In this document: positions 43,774 to 51,922 of the stretch, one piece after another
Position numbering within the stretch: the stretch's first letter is position 1
Layout: each line of letters starts with the position of its first letter
Assembly (NCBI GenBank): GCA_902800045.1
Contig: CADCCZ010000001.1
Location: 62,001-126,000, forward strand
Length of the DNA stretch: 64,000 nt
Reading direction: 5' to 3'
Origin: an uncultured Bacteroidia bacterium
GTDB taxonomy: Bacteria; Bacteroidota; Bacteroidia; Bacteroidales; ML635J-15
Notes under the pieces: model-generated
Told to the model about the DNA's origin: nothing
The model's database searches: none
What the model saw: the letters and a program-made list of their open reading frames with translations, nothing else
Made by a program: the position numbers and the translations under genes

Positions 43774-44937
43774 TTACTGTTGTGCCTTCGCCCTTTTTGT
43801 GAATTCAATCAAGTTGTCGATACCTCTTATAAATTCGTCTTCCTCGCGGGCAATGTTGATTCTTATGTAGTTGTTCCATTCTTTGCCGAAATGTACGCCA
43901 GGAATTACCGCAGTTCTTACTTCATCGTATAGCGCAAGGCCAAAGCGCAGACTGTCGTCCCAAGGTTCTGGTAGCTTTGCCCAGATAAAGTAGCCGCCAT
44001 CGTTTTGCGGGCATACGAATCCTGCTTTCTGCAGCCTTTCGTTGCCAATGGCTAAGTTGTGGAGAATCTTGTTTCGCAGTTCGGTAATGCAAGTGCGAGA
44101 TTCGTTGGTGTCGAGGAATTCGGCAATGGCCTGTTGTTGTGGCGCTGCCGACGAGAGTCCGATGTAGTCGTGAATGTAGCTTATCTTGTCGAAATGGCTT
44201 TCGTCAAAAATGAAATAACCTACGCGCCAACCAGTTATAGAAAATCTTTTTGAAAAACTATTGACGTAAAACACATTTGGCGAAATACGTTCGATGGGAT
44301 AGTATGGCGGTTCGTTGTTGAAGTAAAGTTCGCAGTAAACCGAATCTATTATAAGGTATGAGCCAAATTCTTCGCAGAGGTCGATGAGGTAGTCGAGTTT
44401 TTCGCGGCTCAATGTTTTGCCGTAAGGATTGCCAGGCGATGCTACAAAAATTACGTCTATCTTGTTCTCAACAAAAAACTTGCGGAAATCTTCGTTGTCG
44501 AAGTATATTTCGGGATCGGTTGGGTAGGTGAAAAAGTTGTTTCCGAAAATCTGTGGCAGATGGATATACGATTCGTACGCTGGCGAAAAACTCATTGCAT
44601 TGAAATCTTTGCCTTTGTTGCCTTGCAGATATGTGTAAATCAAAGAAACAGCTTCGGTTGCTCCGCTCGATATGAATATCCTTGCCGTTGAAGGACGGTT
44701 GCTGTATTTTGCGTCAAGATGTTCGAGTAGTTTTTTGTTTCCGCAACCTGGAGCGTACTGGTGTATGTCTTGTTGCAGAATTTGTGAAAATATTTCAAGA
44801 AGTTTCTCTGGGGGACGGAATCCCGGGATGCCTTGTGCTAGGTTTGTGCCGCCGTTTAACTTTACCATGTTGCTGAAATAGCTTATCAGCGAGCCTGTTA
44901 TTTTGGGTAGCGGTGTGGATGGAGATAGATAGTTCAT
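43774..44937 (-). CDS. Class I/II PLP-dependent aminotransferase
   Basis: 387 residues. GGTNLAQGIPGFRPPEKLLE, IFISSGATEAVSLIYTYL, VASPGNPYGKTLS, the PLP-Lys segment NSFSKRFSITGWRVGYFI and the C-terminal Arg region YIRINIAREEDEF mark fold-type I aminotransferase (aspartate/methionine/kynurenine group). Substrate is not predictable by eye. Monocistronic; downstream of it lies the DUF3127 gene on the same strand with 81 bp between. Confidence 0.9.
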   Translation of the reverse strand: MNYLSPSTPLPKITGSLISYFSNMVKLNGGTNLAQGIPGFRPPEKLLEIFSQILQQDIHQYAPGCGNKKLLEHLDAKYSNRPSTARIFISSGATEAVSLIYTYLQGNKGKDFNAMSFSPAYESYIHLPQIFGNNFFTYPTDPEIYFDNEDFRKFFVENKIDVIFVASPGNPYGKTLSREKLDYLIDLCEEFGSYLIIDSVYCELYFNNEPPYYPIERISPNVFYVNSFSKRFSITGWRVGYFIFDESHFDKISYIHDYIGLSSAAPQQQAIAEFLDTNESRTCITELRNKILHNLAIGNERLQKAGFVCPQNDGGYFIWAKLPEPWDDSLRFGLALYDEVRTAVIPGVHFGKEWNNYIRINIAREEDEFIRGIDNLIEFTKRAKAQQ

Positions 44938-44946
44938 GATGGTTTC

Positions 44947-45042
44947 AATGTTTTTGGGTTTCTAAGTTCCTAAGTTTTTGGGTTTCTTTGTTTCTGCGAT
45001 GTGCTGAGTTTGTCGAAGTGTTGAGTCGTGGCATGCCGCGAC
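44947..45042. repeat. Intergenic mosaic of short repeats
   Basis: Imperfect direct repeats of GTTTTTGGGTTTCT / TTCTAAGTTCCTAAG (44948-44997), then GTGCTGAGTTTGTCGAAGTG (45001-45020), the same family as the REP-like sequence at 13990, then the near-perfect palindrome GTCGTGGCATGCCGCGAC (45025-45042). Confidence 0.6.
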
Positions 45043-45055
45043 ATTTATGATTTAT

Positions 45056-47167
45056 CTATTGTTTGTTTTTCGTTTCTTCGTATAGCCTTTTATATTTTTC
45101 GGCAAGTTCCTTTTTGCCACGTCGGTCGTACGACTTGTAGGCGTAATCGTAATACGATAGTTCTGCCTCGCGGATGTCCTTCTGCTGGGCGTTGTAAACT
45201 CGTACTAGCTGACGTGCGGCCTGCTCGTCGTATATGTCGTAATCGACGGTTGAAAGTATTATGCTTTCGGCTTCGTCGTATCGTTTTTGCAGTGTGTAAA
45301 CCATTGACAGGAACAGATATGCCAGGCTGAAACGAGGATTGTACTCTATAATTTCTTTGCTTATGCGTTCTGCTTCATCATTATTGCCAGTAATGTTTTG
45401 GTAATAAGCATTATAGTAGTTTCCAACGTCGTCGCGTGGTGCAATCTCGAGGAACCGGTCAATCCACTTTTTCATCGCATCCTTGTTGTTTATGCGTAGG
45501 TTGGCATCTATGAGGTTTATCATCGCCGATTCGTTGGTTGGATCGTTGTAAACAGCCATTTCGAGCAGTTCGATGGCGTGTGGCACATCGTTGTTGGCAA
45601 GGTAGCCGCGTCCGTAGAGGTCGCAAGTGTCGGTGCGCTGCAGTACAAGGCAAATCGGAACGTTGTCGATGCTGATTGTGTCAACAGTATTTTTTGGTGG
45701 GAAATACTTGCTGGCGAGGATTTCGGGCTCGATTCCCGTTACGGGGAAAATGGCGTAGTCCCAGATATGGTTTGCGCGTTCTGCCCAGCGGGTTTCTACT
45801 ATCGAAACCTCGTACTTGTATTCGCCGAAGTAGTGCTTGCCTGCCTTTTCGCTTCTCGTGGCTACGAAAAGCTGGTTGCCCGAAAGGTTGTACTTGCCGT
45901 TGTCGATAACCCATTGCGCGGCTTCGCGATTGCTAGTGCCATAGTTTTCAAGTTCGTAGCGACCAAAAGCATGGCTCAAGCCTCCAGTGAATTCGTTGTA
46001 GTATATGTGGCTGTAAGGATGGCAACGGAAAATATGTATTGCAGGCATAACCATTAATAATAATGGTATCGCAATGCCGGCAATCTGTGTGGCTTTTGTG
46101 CGTGACGATTCTACGAGCATGTCGAAACCTATGGCTGCAACTATATAAAGTGGAATTTCGGCGTAAAGCAGATGCTGCCAGGTTCCAGTTGTGTCCGATT
46201 TCAGTGAGAAAAGCAAAACCGCAAGCACCGATATTGCCAAAAACGTTATGATTTCTGCGCGGTTTGTCTTTTTTACAAAGCACAAGCCGAGAGCAAGAAG
46301 CATTCCGACGAATACTGCGGCCGGAATTGTCATTACCAGCATTTTGGTGTTGTAATACCAAGGTAGGAGGTCTGTCCAGACAAGCTTGCCTTCGAAGAGT
46401 ATTCTTGTAGGAGCGTTGGGCGAGAACGAGCCATGCCATTCACTAATTCCTTGTGGTATAAGCAGTATGACAATTCCGAAAATTACTGCCAGAGAGCAAA
46501 CCGCAAAAATTGAGTATCGGATAGCAGCCTTTTTTATCTCGTCGTGGTTTCGTTGTGCGACAAGTCCTATTATGCATATAATAAGTGCAACAGCAACGAT
46601 GAGAGAACTATCGGGATTTGCTGCTATGCTTAGTGATGATGTCAGAGCAAAAAACACAGCATCGATGATTTTGGGCTTGGGGAAGTGGTCGGCAAGACGT
46701 TTTGCAAAGTACAGCGATGCCGCAAAGGTCGCAAAAACGGGAATGTCGTCGAGGTTGAACATCGAATGACCGAATATTACAGGTGAAAGTCCGAGCAACA
46801 ACATGGTAAAACTTGCCGTGCGCCAGTTGCGACAGCGTTTTGCGAGCAGTGCTGCGAAAAGTATTCCCACGAATCCGAATATCGCATTCGTCGTATGGCG
46901 TACACTGCGGATTTCACAATTTGTAAAAACGTCGGATAGTGTGACCGTAAGCGCGTTGAACCATCCGCTGTACATTGGATGTGTACTTTCGAGTATGCTG
47001 GTGTCGCTGCCAAAGCTTTTGTAGTACCTGTCCAATTGTATGGATTGGGTTATCTGGTATTCGTCCTCGGCAATGCTGCTTCCGTAGTCACCGACGAGCG
47101 AAAACATTACTGCAGCAATCGCTATTGCGATGATTATGAATATTATCCTATGGAATTTCTCGTTCAT
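45056..47167 (-). CDS. GT39-like membrane glycosyltransferase with C-terminal TPRs
   Basis: 703 residues. Eleven or so transmembrane segments over the first ~430 residues; the first extracytoplasmic loop has the acidic pair SIAEDEYQI expected for the GT-C catalytic site (PMT/ArnT-like). LLGLSPVIFGHSMFNLDDIPV is also typical. The C-terminal ~180 residues form TPR repeats (AIELLEMAVYNDPTNESAMINLIDANLRI...; YNPRFSLAYLFLSMVYTLQKRYDEAESII). Probably transfers sugar from a polyprenyl-linked donor on the periplasmic side; acceptor unknown. Monocistronic. Confidence 0.78.
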   Translation of the reverse strand: MNEKFHRIIFIIIAIAIAAVMFSLVGDYGSSIAEDEYQITQSIQLDRYYKSFGSDTSILESTHPMYSGWFNALTVTLSDVFTNCEIRSVRHTTNAIFGFVGILFAALLAKRCRNWRTASFTMLLLGLSPVIFGHSMFNLDDIPVFATFAASLYFAKRLADHFPKPKIIDAVFFALTSSLSIAANPDSSLIVAVALIICIIGLVAQRNHDEIKKAAIRYSIFAVCSLAVIFGIVILLIPQGISEWHGSFSPNAPTRILFEGKLVWTDLLPWYYNTKMLVMTIPAAVFVGMLLALGLCFVKKTNRAEIITFLAISVLAVLLFSLKSDTTGTWQHLLYAEIPLYIVAAIGFDMLVESSRTKATQIAGIAIPLLLMVMPAIHIFRCHPYSHIYYNEFTGGLSHAFGRYELENYGTSNREAAQWVIDNGKYNLSGNQLFVATRSEKAGKHYFGEYKYEVSIVETRWAERANHIWDYAIFPVTGIEPEILASKYFPPKNTVDTISIDNVPICLVLQRTDTCDLYGRGYLANNDVPHAIELLEMAVYNDPTNESAMINLIDANLRINNKDAMKKWIDRFLEIAPRDDVGNYYNAYYQNITGNNDEAERISKEIIEYNPRFSLAYLFLSMVYTLQKRYDEAESIILSTVDYDIYDEQAARQLVRVYNAQQKDIREAELSYYDYAYKSYDRRGKKELAEKYKRLYEETKNKQ

Positions 47168-47254
47168 TTCGTATGTTTTTCAAAAAAGACCTGCAAATAT
47201 AATGCAAATTAATTTACGATTTGGAATTTACGAATTTCGATTTGCGGTTATCCA

Positions 47255-47280
47255 ATAAAAAAAGCGGCTAATCAGCCGCT
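47255..47280 (-). terminator. Terminator of tRNA-Met
   Basis: On minus AAGCGGCT-gatt-AGCCGCTT followed by T-run; 10 bp after the tRNA 3' end. Confidence 0.85.
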
Positions 47281-47289
47281 TGCCTTTCG

Positions 47290-47363
47290 TAGCGAGAGGC
47301 GGGATTGAACCGCCGACCTCATGATTATGAATCATGCGCTCTAACCAGCTGAGCTACCTCGCC
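47290..47363 (-). tRNA. tRNA-Met (CAT anticodon)
   Basis: 74 nt on minus: acceptor GGCGAGG/TCTCGCT (two G-U), D-arm GCTCAGCTGGTTAGAGC, anticodon stem CATGA/TCATG with loop TTCATAA (anticodon CAT), T-arm GGCGG-TTCAATC-CCGCC. Discriminator A; CCA not encoded. Elongator Met is most likely; a lysidine-modified tRNA-Ile2 cannot be excluded from anticodon alone. Confidence 0.93.
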
Positions 47364-47476
47364 ATCGTCCAGTTCTATTTGGAAATGGGACTGCAAAAGT
47401 ATATGTATTTTTGGACATGTGCAAATCTTTTTGAAAAAAAATATTTCTATAAATTTTTTTATATGAAAAATATGTA

Positions 47477-47484
47477 TAATTTTG
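47477..47484 (+). promoter_or_regulatory. -7 promoter element of the SRPBCC-topB operon
   Basis: TAATTTTG, 28 bp before ATG 47513. Confidence 0.55.
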
Positions 47485-47512
47485 ACCACGAAATAACAAA
47501 AATATCTTGCTT

Positions 47513-47887
47513 ATGAAGAAGATAGAGTTAGAGTTTGTTTTGAACACGTCTGTAAAAATCTTATATAACCGTCTGAGTACACCGACGGGATTGAACGAGT
47601 GGTATGCCGACAAGGTTACCGAAAAAGACAATATTTTTACTTTCGAATGGGAAGGTGTTGAAGAATCTGCTGAGCTCATCGCTTCGAAGGACCAGTCGAT
47701 GGTGCGTTTCCATTGGGTTGAGTCGGAAGACGACGATTCGTATTTTGAATTTAGAATCGAAGAGCACGAACTTACCAACGATGTTGCTCTGATAGTAACC
47801 GATTTTGTTATCGACGACGAGGAAGACGAGGCTGTTGAGCTTTGGAATACTCAGATCGCTAACCTTAGACGTGTGATAGGAGCATAG
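47513..47887 (+). CDS. START/SRPBCC (AHSA1-like) domain protein
   Basis: 124 residues from ATG 47513. N-terminus KKIELEFVLNTSVKILYNRLSTPTGLNEWYADKVTEKDNIFTFEWEG is typical of the activator-of-Hsp90-like SRPBCC fold in Bacteroidota. Acidic overall. topB starts 13 bp downstream, so they are probably co-transcribed. Ligand unknown. Confidence 0.85.
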   Translation: MKKIELEFVLNTSVKILYNRLSTPTGLNEWYADKVTEKDNIFTFEWEGVEESAELIASKDQSMVRFHWVESEDDDSYFEFRIEEHELTNDVALIVTDFVIDDEEDEAVELWNTQIANLRRVIGA

Positions 47888-47900
47888 CCCCACCATAATA

Positions 47901-49901
47901 ATGGGCAAGAATCTATTTATAGCCGAAAAGCCTAGTGTCGCGAGGGAATTCGCTAAGGCTCTCAAGGAGACTATGTCGCGCAACGACGGCTACCTCGAGG
48001 GCAATACTAGCATTGTTACCTGGTGTGTCGGTCACTTGGTTTCGATGAGTTACCCCGAAGCCTACGACCCTGTTATGAAGCAGTGGCGCATGGAAACTTT
48101 GCCTTTCATGCCAAAGCAGTATATCTACGAGGTAATTCCTGCCGTCAAGAAGCAGTTTGATATTGTGAAGGCGTTGCTCACACGTGCCGATGTCGATTGC
48201 ATATACGTTTGCACCGACTCGGGCCGCGAGGGTGAATATATATATAGGTTAGTAGATAGAATGGCTGGCGTGCCTGCCGAGAAACAGCGTCGTCGCGTGT
48301 GGATTGATTCACAGACAGAGGAGGAAATTCTGCGCGGAATACGCGAGGCAAAGCCACTGTCGGCATACGATGCATTGTCCGATTCTGCTTATTTGCGCGC
48401 CAAGGAAGACTACCTTATGGGTATAAATTTCAGTCGTATCCTGACCTTGAAGTACGGCTATCATGTGAAAAACTTCATGAAGCTTGACAAGAATTGCGTT
48501 GTCGCTGTCGGTCGTGTCATGACTTGCGTATTGGGCATGATTGTAAGGCGCGAACGTGAAATTCGCTCGTTTGTAAAAACGCCATTTTATCGCATAATGG
48601 GTCAGTTCGGCAACGATGAAGGCTCGTTCCAAGGTGAATGGAAAGCCGTTGAAGGTTCAAAATTCTTTAATTCTCCGCTTTTATACAAGGAAAACGGTTT
48701 CCGCAAGCGCGACGATGCCGAAACTTGCATAGAAATTATGAAAGCCGAAGGCAAAACAGCCCAAATCGCTGGAATTGAAAAGAAAAAGGAAAAGAAAAAT
48801 CCTCCGCTTCTGTTCAATTTGGCCGAATTGCAGAACGAGTGCTCCAAGTTGTTCAAGATAAGTCCCGACGAAACCTTGAATATTGTTCAGGATTTATACG
48901 AGAAAAAACTTGTTACATATCCACGTACCGATGCGCGTGTGCTGTCGTCGGCGGTTGCAAAGGAGATTACAAAAAACTTGCACGGACTTGCCACTCAGGC
49001 TGAATATTTGGAGTTTACGAAGCAGATAAAAGGCTTTGGGCTTTATGCTAAGATCGGCAAGAGCCGCTATGTCGACGACAAGCAGATTACCGACCACTAT
49101 GCAATAATTCCAACTGGACAGGGAGTGTCCAATCTTACTTCGTGTTCCGATATTGCTCGCAAGGTTTACGATCGTATTGCTCGACGTTTCCTTGCAATAT
49201 TCTTCCCGCCAGCCGAATACCGCAAGGTTTCGATTGACATGCAGATTGGTGCCGAACATTTGTTTGCAAATTTCAAGGTTCTGGAAGATGCTGGTTATCT
49301 TGTGGTTGCCGGCATGCCAAAGGCTGACGACGACAAGCAGTCGCAGGACAAGGACGAGGTTGTCGATTCTGGAAGTTTCGAGTTTGTAAATAAACTGCGC
49401 AAAGGTTCGACTTTGCCAGTAGCGGGGTACGAAATAAAGGAAGGCGAAACTACTCCGCCCAAGCGATACAATTCGGGTTCGCTGATTCTTGCAATGGAAA
49501 ATGCAGGTCAGTTGATTGAAGATGAGGAACTTCGTGCTCAAATAAAAGGTAGCGGAATAGGTACAAGTGCTACCCGTGCCGAAATATTGAGCAAATTGGT
49601 TAAAATTGAGTACCTTAACCTAAATAAGAAAACGCAGATAATTACCCCGACCAGGCTTGGCGAAATCGTGTACGAGGTCATTAATGCGTCAATACGCCAG
49701 ATGCTGAATGCCGAGCTGACTGCAAGTTGGGAGAAAGGCCTTTCGATGGTCGCCGACGGAACAATTGGCGAGCAGGAATATATGGTAAAACTTGAGGCTT
49801 TTGTCGCTAAGATGATCGAATCGGTAAAGCGTCTCAACAATCAAAGTTCATTATATGGTGCATTCCAGTCGGTGGATGCGTTTTATTCGAAAAGTATATG
49901 A
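47901..49901 (+). CDS. topB: DNA topoisomerase III
   Basis: 666 residues, type IA topoisomerase. TOPRIM domain: NLFIAEKPSVAREFAKAL and YVCTDSGREGEYIYRLVDRM; active-site Tyr in KLVTYPRTDARVLS; KGSGIGTSATRAEIL and TPTRLGEIVYEVI near the end. Relaxes or decatenates DNA and resolves recombination intermediates. No C-terminal zinc fingers are present. Its last 4 bp overlap the next gene. Confidence 0.95.
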   Translation: MGKNLFIAEKPSVAREFAKALKETMSRNDGYLEGNTSIVTWCVGHLVSMSYPEAYDPVMKQWRMETLPFMPKQYIYEVIPAVKKQFDIVKALLTRADVDCIYVCTDSGREGEYIYRLVDRMAGVPAEKQRRRVWIDSQTEEEILRGIREAKPLSAYDALSDSAYLRAKEDYLMGINFSRILTLKYGYHVKNFMKLDKNCVVAVGRVMTCVLGMIVRREREIRSFVKTPFYRIMGQFGNDEGSFQGEWKAVEGSKFFNSPLLYKENGFRKRDDAETCIEIMKAEGKTAQIAGIEKKKEKKNPPLLFNLAELQNECSKLFKISPDETLNIVQDLYEKKLVTYPRTDARVLSSAVAKEITKNLHGLATQAEYLEFTKQIKGFGLYAKIGKSRYVDDKQITDHYAIIPTGQGVSNLTSCSDIARKVYDRIARRFLAIFFPPAEYRKVSIDMQIGAEHLFANFKVLEDAGYLVVAGMPKADDDKQSQDKDEVVDSGSFEFVNKLRKGSTLPVAGYEIKEGETTPPKRYNSGSLILAMENAGQLIEDEELRAQIKGSGIGTSATRAEILSKLVKIEYLNLNKKTQIITPTRLGEIVYEVINASIRQMLNAELTASWEKGLSMVADGTIGEQEYMVKLEAFVAKMIESVKRLNNQSSLYGAFQSVDAFYSKSI

Positions 49902-50266
49902 ATGTTTTAATGAGAAAAATAGTATTTTTTGTTCTTGTCATCACTTCAATGGTGACAATTTGTGGTTGTGAACCCGAAATAAGGACTTATACTGTGACTT
50001 TCGATGCAAATGGTGGAGAAGGTACCATGAGCCATCAGTTATTTACCGAAGGCGTTTTAAAGCAGTTGCTTGCCAATGTTTTTACCAACGGAGGATACGA
50101 ATTTGCCGGGTGGAATACGATAAAGGACGGTTCGGGAAAAGCGTATGCCGACAAGCAGAGAATAAAGATTTATGAAGATATGACGCTTTATGCGATGTGG
50201 GAAATTGCCGATACTGCATCAGACACTTCCGGCAACAAAATTGTCATTGGAGAACCTTTACAATAA
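49898..50266 (+). CDS. Lipoprotein with InlB-type B-repeat
   Basis: 122 residues. Lipobox VTICGC; then one Listeria-Bacteroides (InlB B/Flg_new) repeat: YTVTFDANGGEGTMSHQLFTEGV...NGGYEFAGWNTIKDGSGKAYADKQRIKIYEDMTLYAMWE. Surface or periplasmic face of the outer membrane. ATGA overlap with topB indicates coupled translation, an unusual pairing. Function unknown. Confidence 0.85.
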   Translation: MNVLMRKIVFFVLVITSMVTICGCEPEIRTYTVTFDANGGEGTMSHQLFTEGVLKQLLANVFTNGGYEFAGWNTIKDGSGKAYADKQRIKIYEDMTLYAMWEIADTASDTSGNKIVIGEPLQ

Positions 50267-50283
50267 ATATAGCATCCAATTGG

Positions 50284-50406
50284 TTATAGCTTTTTTGTTT
50301 TTGCTAGCAAGACCAGTGCAAGGCAAAGTATGATATTCATTATCACGAGCACCATTACATTGTAGCCAAATGTACTGAATGCCTTTTCTGCAAGCATTTT
50401 GTGACC
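50284..50406 (-). pseudogene. 3' remnant of a second ABC transporter gene
   Basis: Minus-strand translation gives GHKMLAEKAFSTFGYNVMVL...MNIILCLALVLLAKTKKL and stop, clearly homologous to the C-terminus of the ABC transporter at 51923 (GHKMLAGKTLRTFQYNIIVL...MNLGLCVFLIFAAKRH). Only ~41 codons survive; upstream is the stop codon of the XRE gene in the same frame. It marks an old tandem duplicate that was deleted or replaced. Confidence 0.85.
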
Positions 50407-50412
50407 ACGTTT

Positions 50413-50760
50413 TTAGTTGCTTTCTGTTTTGCCTGACTTTTCAATAAAGTTCTGCATTTGCTTGATTAGAGTCTCTTGTTCCTTGATAATTTGATTCTTG
50501 CTTTCGATAATGCTATCCTTTATTTTACAATTCTGGCATTCTGGGGAAGTTTGTTCGAGGTTTTCTATTTGTGCTTCTTTTAGAAAAACAGAAATATCTA
50601 CATTCAAGTATTGCGCAATTCTTTGTAATGTGCGAATCTTGAAGTCGTCGTTTGAAAGTGCTTGTCTGAATCCAGTAAGGCTCATGCCGATGCCTTCTGA
50701 TAATTCTTTTTCTGTAACTTTCTTGAGTTTTCTTATTTCTGTTATTCTTTTGGAAATCAA
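50413..50760 (-). CDS. XRE-family HTH regulator with coiled-coil tail
   Basis: 115 residues from TTG 50760 (no ATG upstream in frame). HTH: ISKRITEIRKLKKVTEKELSEGIGMSLTGFRQALSNDDFKIRTLQRIAQYLNVDISVF. Then CQNC and a short coiled coil (IKDSIIESKNQIIKEQETLIKQMQNFIEKS), likely for dimerisation. Divergent from the PKD lipoprotein gene across a 109-bp AT-rich region with direct repeats. Confidence 0.85.
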   Translation of the reverse strand: MISKRITEIRKLKKVTEKELSEGIGMSLTGFRQALSNDDFKIRTLQRIAQYLNVDISVFLKEAQIENLEQTSPECQNCKIKDSIIESKNQIIKEQETLIKQMQNFIEKSGKTESN

Positions 50761-50783
50761 CTTGTTATTATGTTTTTGTAAAA

Positions 50784-50842
50784 AATGTTATATTATTATT
50801 GTAAATTTTGTTACATTATAATTGCAGATAATGTTATATTTG
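50784..50842. promoter_or_regulatory. Divergent promoter region with AATGTTATATT direct repeats
   Basis: AATGTTATATT at 50784-50794 and 50830-50840, 46 bp apart, with TGTTACATTATAATT between. The second copy overlaps TATATTTG (50835-50842), the -7 box of the PKD lipoprotein gene, so binding there would block it. Possible operator of the adjacent XRE regulator. Confidence 0.5.
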
Positions 50843-50869
50843 CACTATAAATTTAATAAAATTAGTGTA

Positions 50870-51604
50870 ATGAGAAACTTTAAATTTTTAATGATTTTAG
50901 CTGTAGCAGCTATTTTCTTTTCAGGATGTGCCAAAGATCCATTGGCTTTATTTTCTGCGGATAAGGATGTCGTTTATGTCGGCGATGAGGTTACTTTTAC
51001 AAATGCTTCTGTAGATGCTGATACATATTATTGGGATTTCGGGGATGGAAAATCCTCAACAGAATTTAGTCCAAAACATACTTATGAAGCGGCTGGAACA
51101 TATACAGTATATCTTCATGCTAACACCAAAAAAAATGCTTCTGTTGCTAGTTTGACGATTACTGTCAAGAAGCATAATGAATTTGTAGTTAACAATATTC
51201 ATTATCCAATAACCGCAGTTAAGACCTTGTATGAAGATTTACCTGACGGTAGAAATTATAATCTGTATTTTTACAACAAGGATGAATTGATTTACAATCC
51301 ATCTGAAGAGTGGTTTACGGGCAGAGGTAATATGCTTGAAGTTGAATTGTATGCAACTTCACTTGAGGCAGGAACCTATAGGTATAATTCTAGTTTAACA
51401 CCTATACTTGGGACTTGTGGTTGGTTAGAAACTCTTACTGATTATGATTTTGACACAGACAACGGTTCTGAGAGAAGTGCAATTTCTGGATCTGTTGTTG
51501 TTACAAAAAATGGTAATAACTATACTTTTGACGTTGAATTCACAGATGATAATGGACAAAAGATCACAGGTTATGCAGAATGTACTATTACATTAACACT
51601 ATAA
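50870..51604 (+). CDS. PKD-domain lipoprotein
   Basis: 244 residues from ATG 50870. Lipobox FFSGC; one PKD domain (ALFSADKDVVYVGDEVTFTNASVDADTYYWDFGDGKSS...TYEAAGTYTVYLHA), then ~150 residues of unrecognised beta-rich sequence with Tyr/Asp-rich strands. Envelope-located. Probably regulated by the divergent XRE protein. A strong terminator follows. Confidence 0.85.
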   Translation: MRNFKFLMILAVAAIFFSGCAKDPLALFSADKDVVYVGDEVTFTNASVDADTYYWDFGDGKSSTEFSPKHTYEAAGTYTVYLHANTKKNASVASLTITVKKHNEFVVNNIHYPITAVKTLYEDLPDGRNYNLYFYNKDELIYNPSEEWFTGRGNMLEVELYATSLEAGTYRYNSSLTPILGTCGWLETLTDYDFDTDNGSERSAISGSVVVTKNGNNYTFDVEFTDDNGQKITGYAECTITLTL

Positions 51605-51622
51605 TAATTAGATGTTAAATAT

Positions 51623-51659
51623 AAATGCAGCTCAAATTAAAGGGGCTGCATTTTTTTTT
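51623..51659 (+). terminator. Rho-independent terminator of the PKD lipoprotein gene
   Basis: AATGCAGC/GCTGCATT stem, then nine T. Confidence 0.85.
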
Positions 51660-51709
51660 GGTAGCTATATACGTGTTGACACAATGTGCTTTTGTCCTAT
51701 GCCCTCTGA

Positions 51710-51872
51710 GTCATTCCGTAAAACAGAACGAACAGCATAAGGAACGTTGCTTGTGAGTTCGTTTATGCGGAATCTCCAATTGAAAACGCGTTTCTATTGG
51801 AGATTCCGCACAGTTGAACAATATTACGCTCCACGTTCCGTATCGCGTTATTGTTCTAACTTGCGGAATGAC
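51710..51872. repeat. 163-bp cloverleaf-like nested inverted-repeat element
   Basis: Outer arms GTCATTCCG (51710-51718) and CGGAATGAC (51864-51872). Inside are three consecutive hairpins: AACGAAC/GTTCGTT (51727-51733, 51757-51763); GCGGAATCTCCAAT/ATTGGAGATTCCGC (51767-51780, 51796-51809); GAACAATA(tt)ACGC/GCGTTATTGTTC (51816-51829, 51845-51856). No ORF of note. The CGGAATGAC ends resemble common Bacteroidota intergenic repeats. Confidence 0.85.
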
Positions 51873-51922
51873 AGTTCAGTAGCACATACTTTAGTCAGCT
51901 TGTATATAGTTCCCTTTTTTTT

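Noticed and set aside
45459..46439. Several open frames opposite the GT39-like gene
   Set aside because: Shadows of the real gene; Arg/Cys/His-rich translations without domains.
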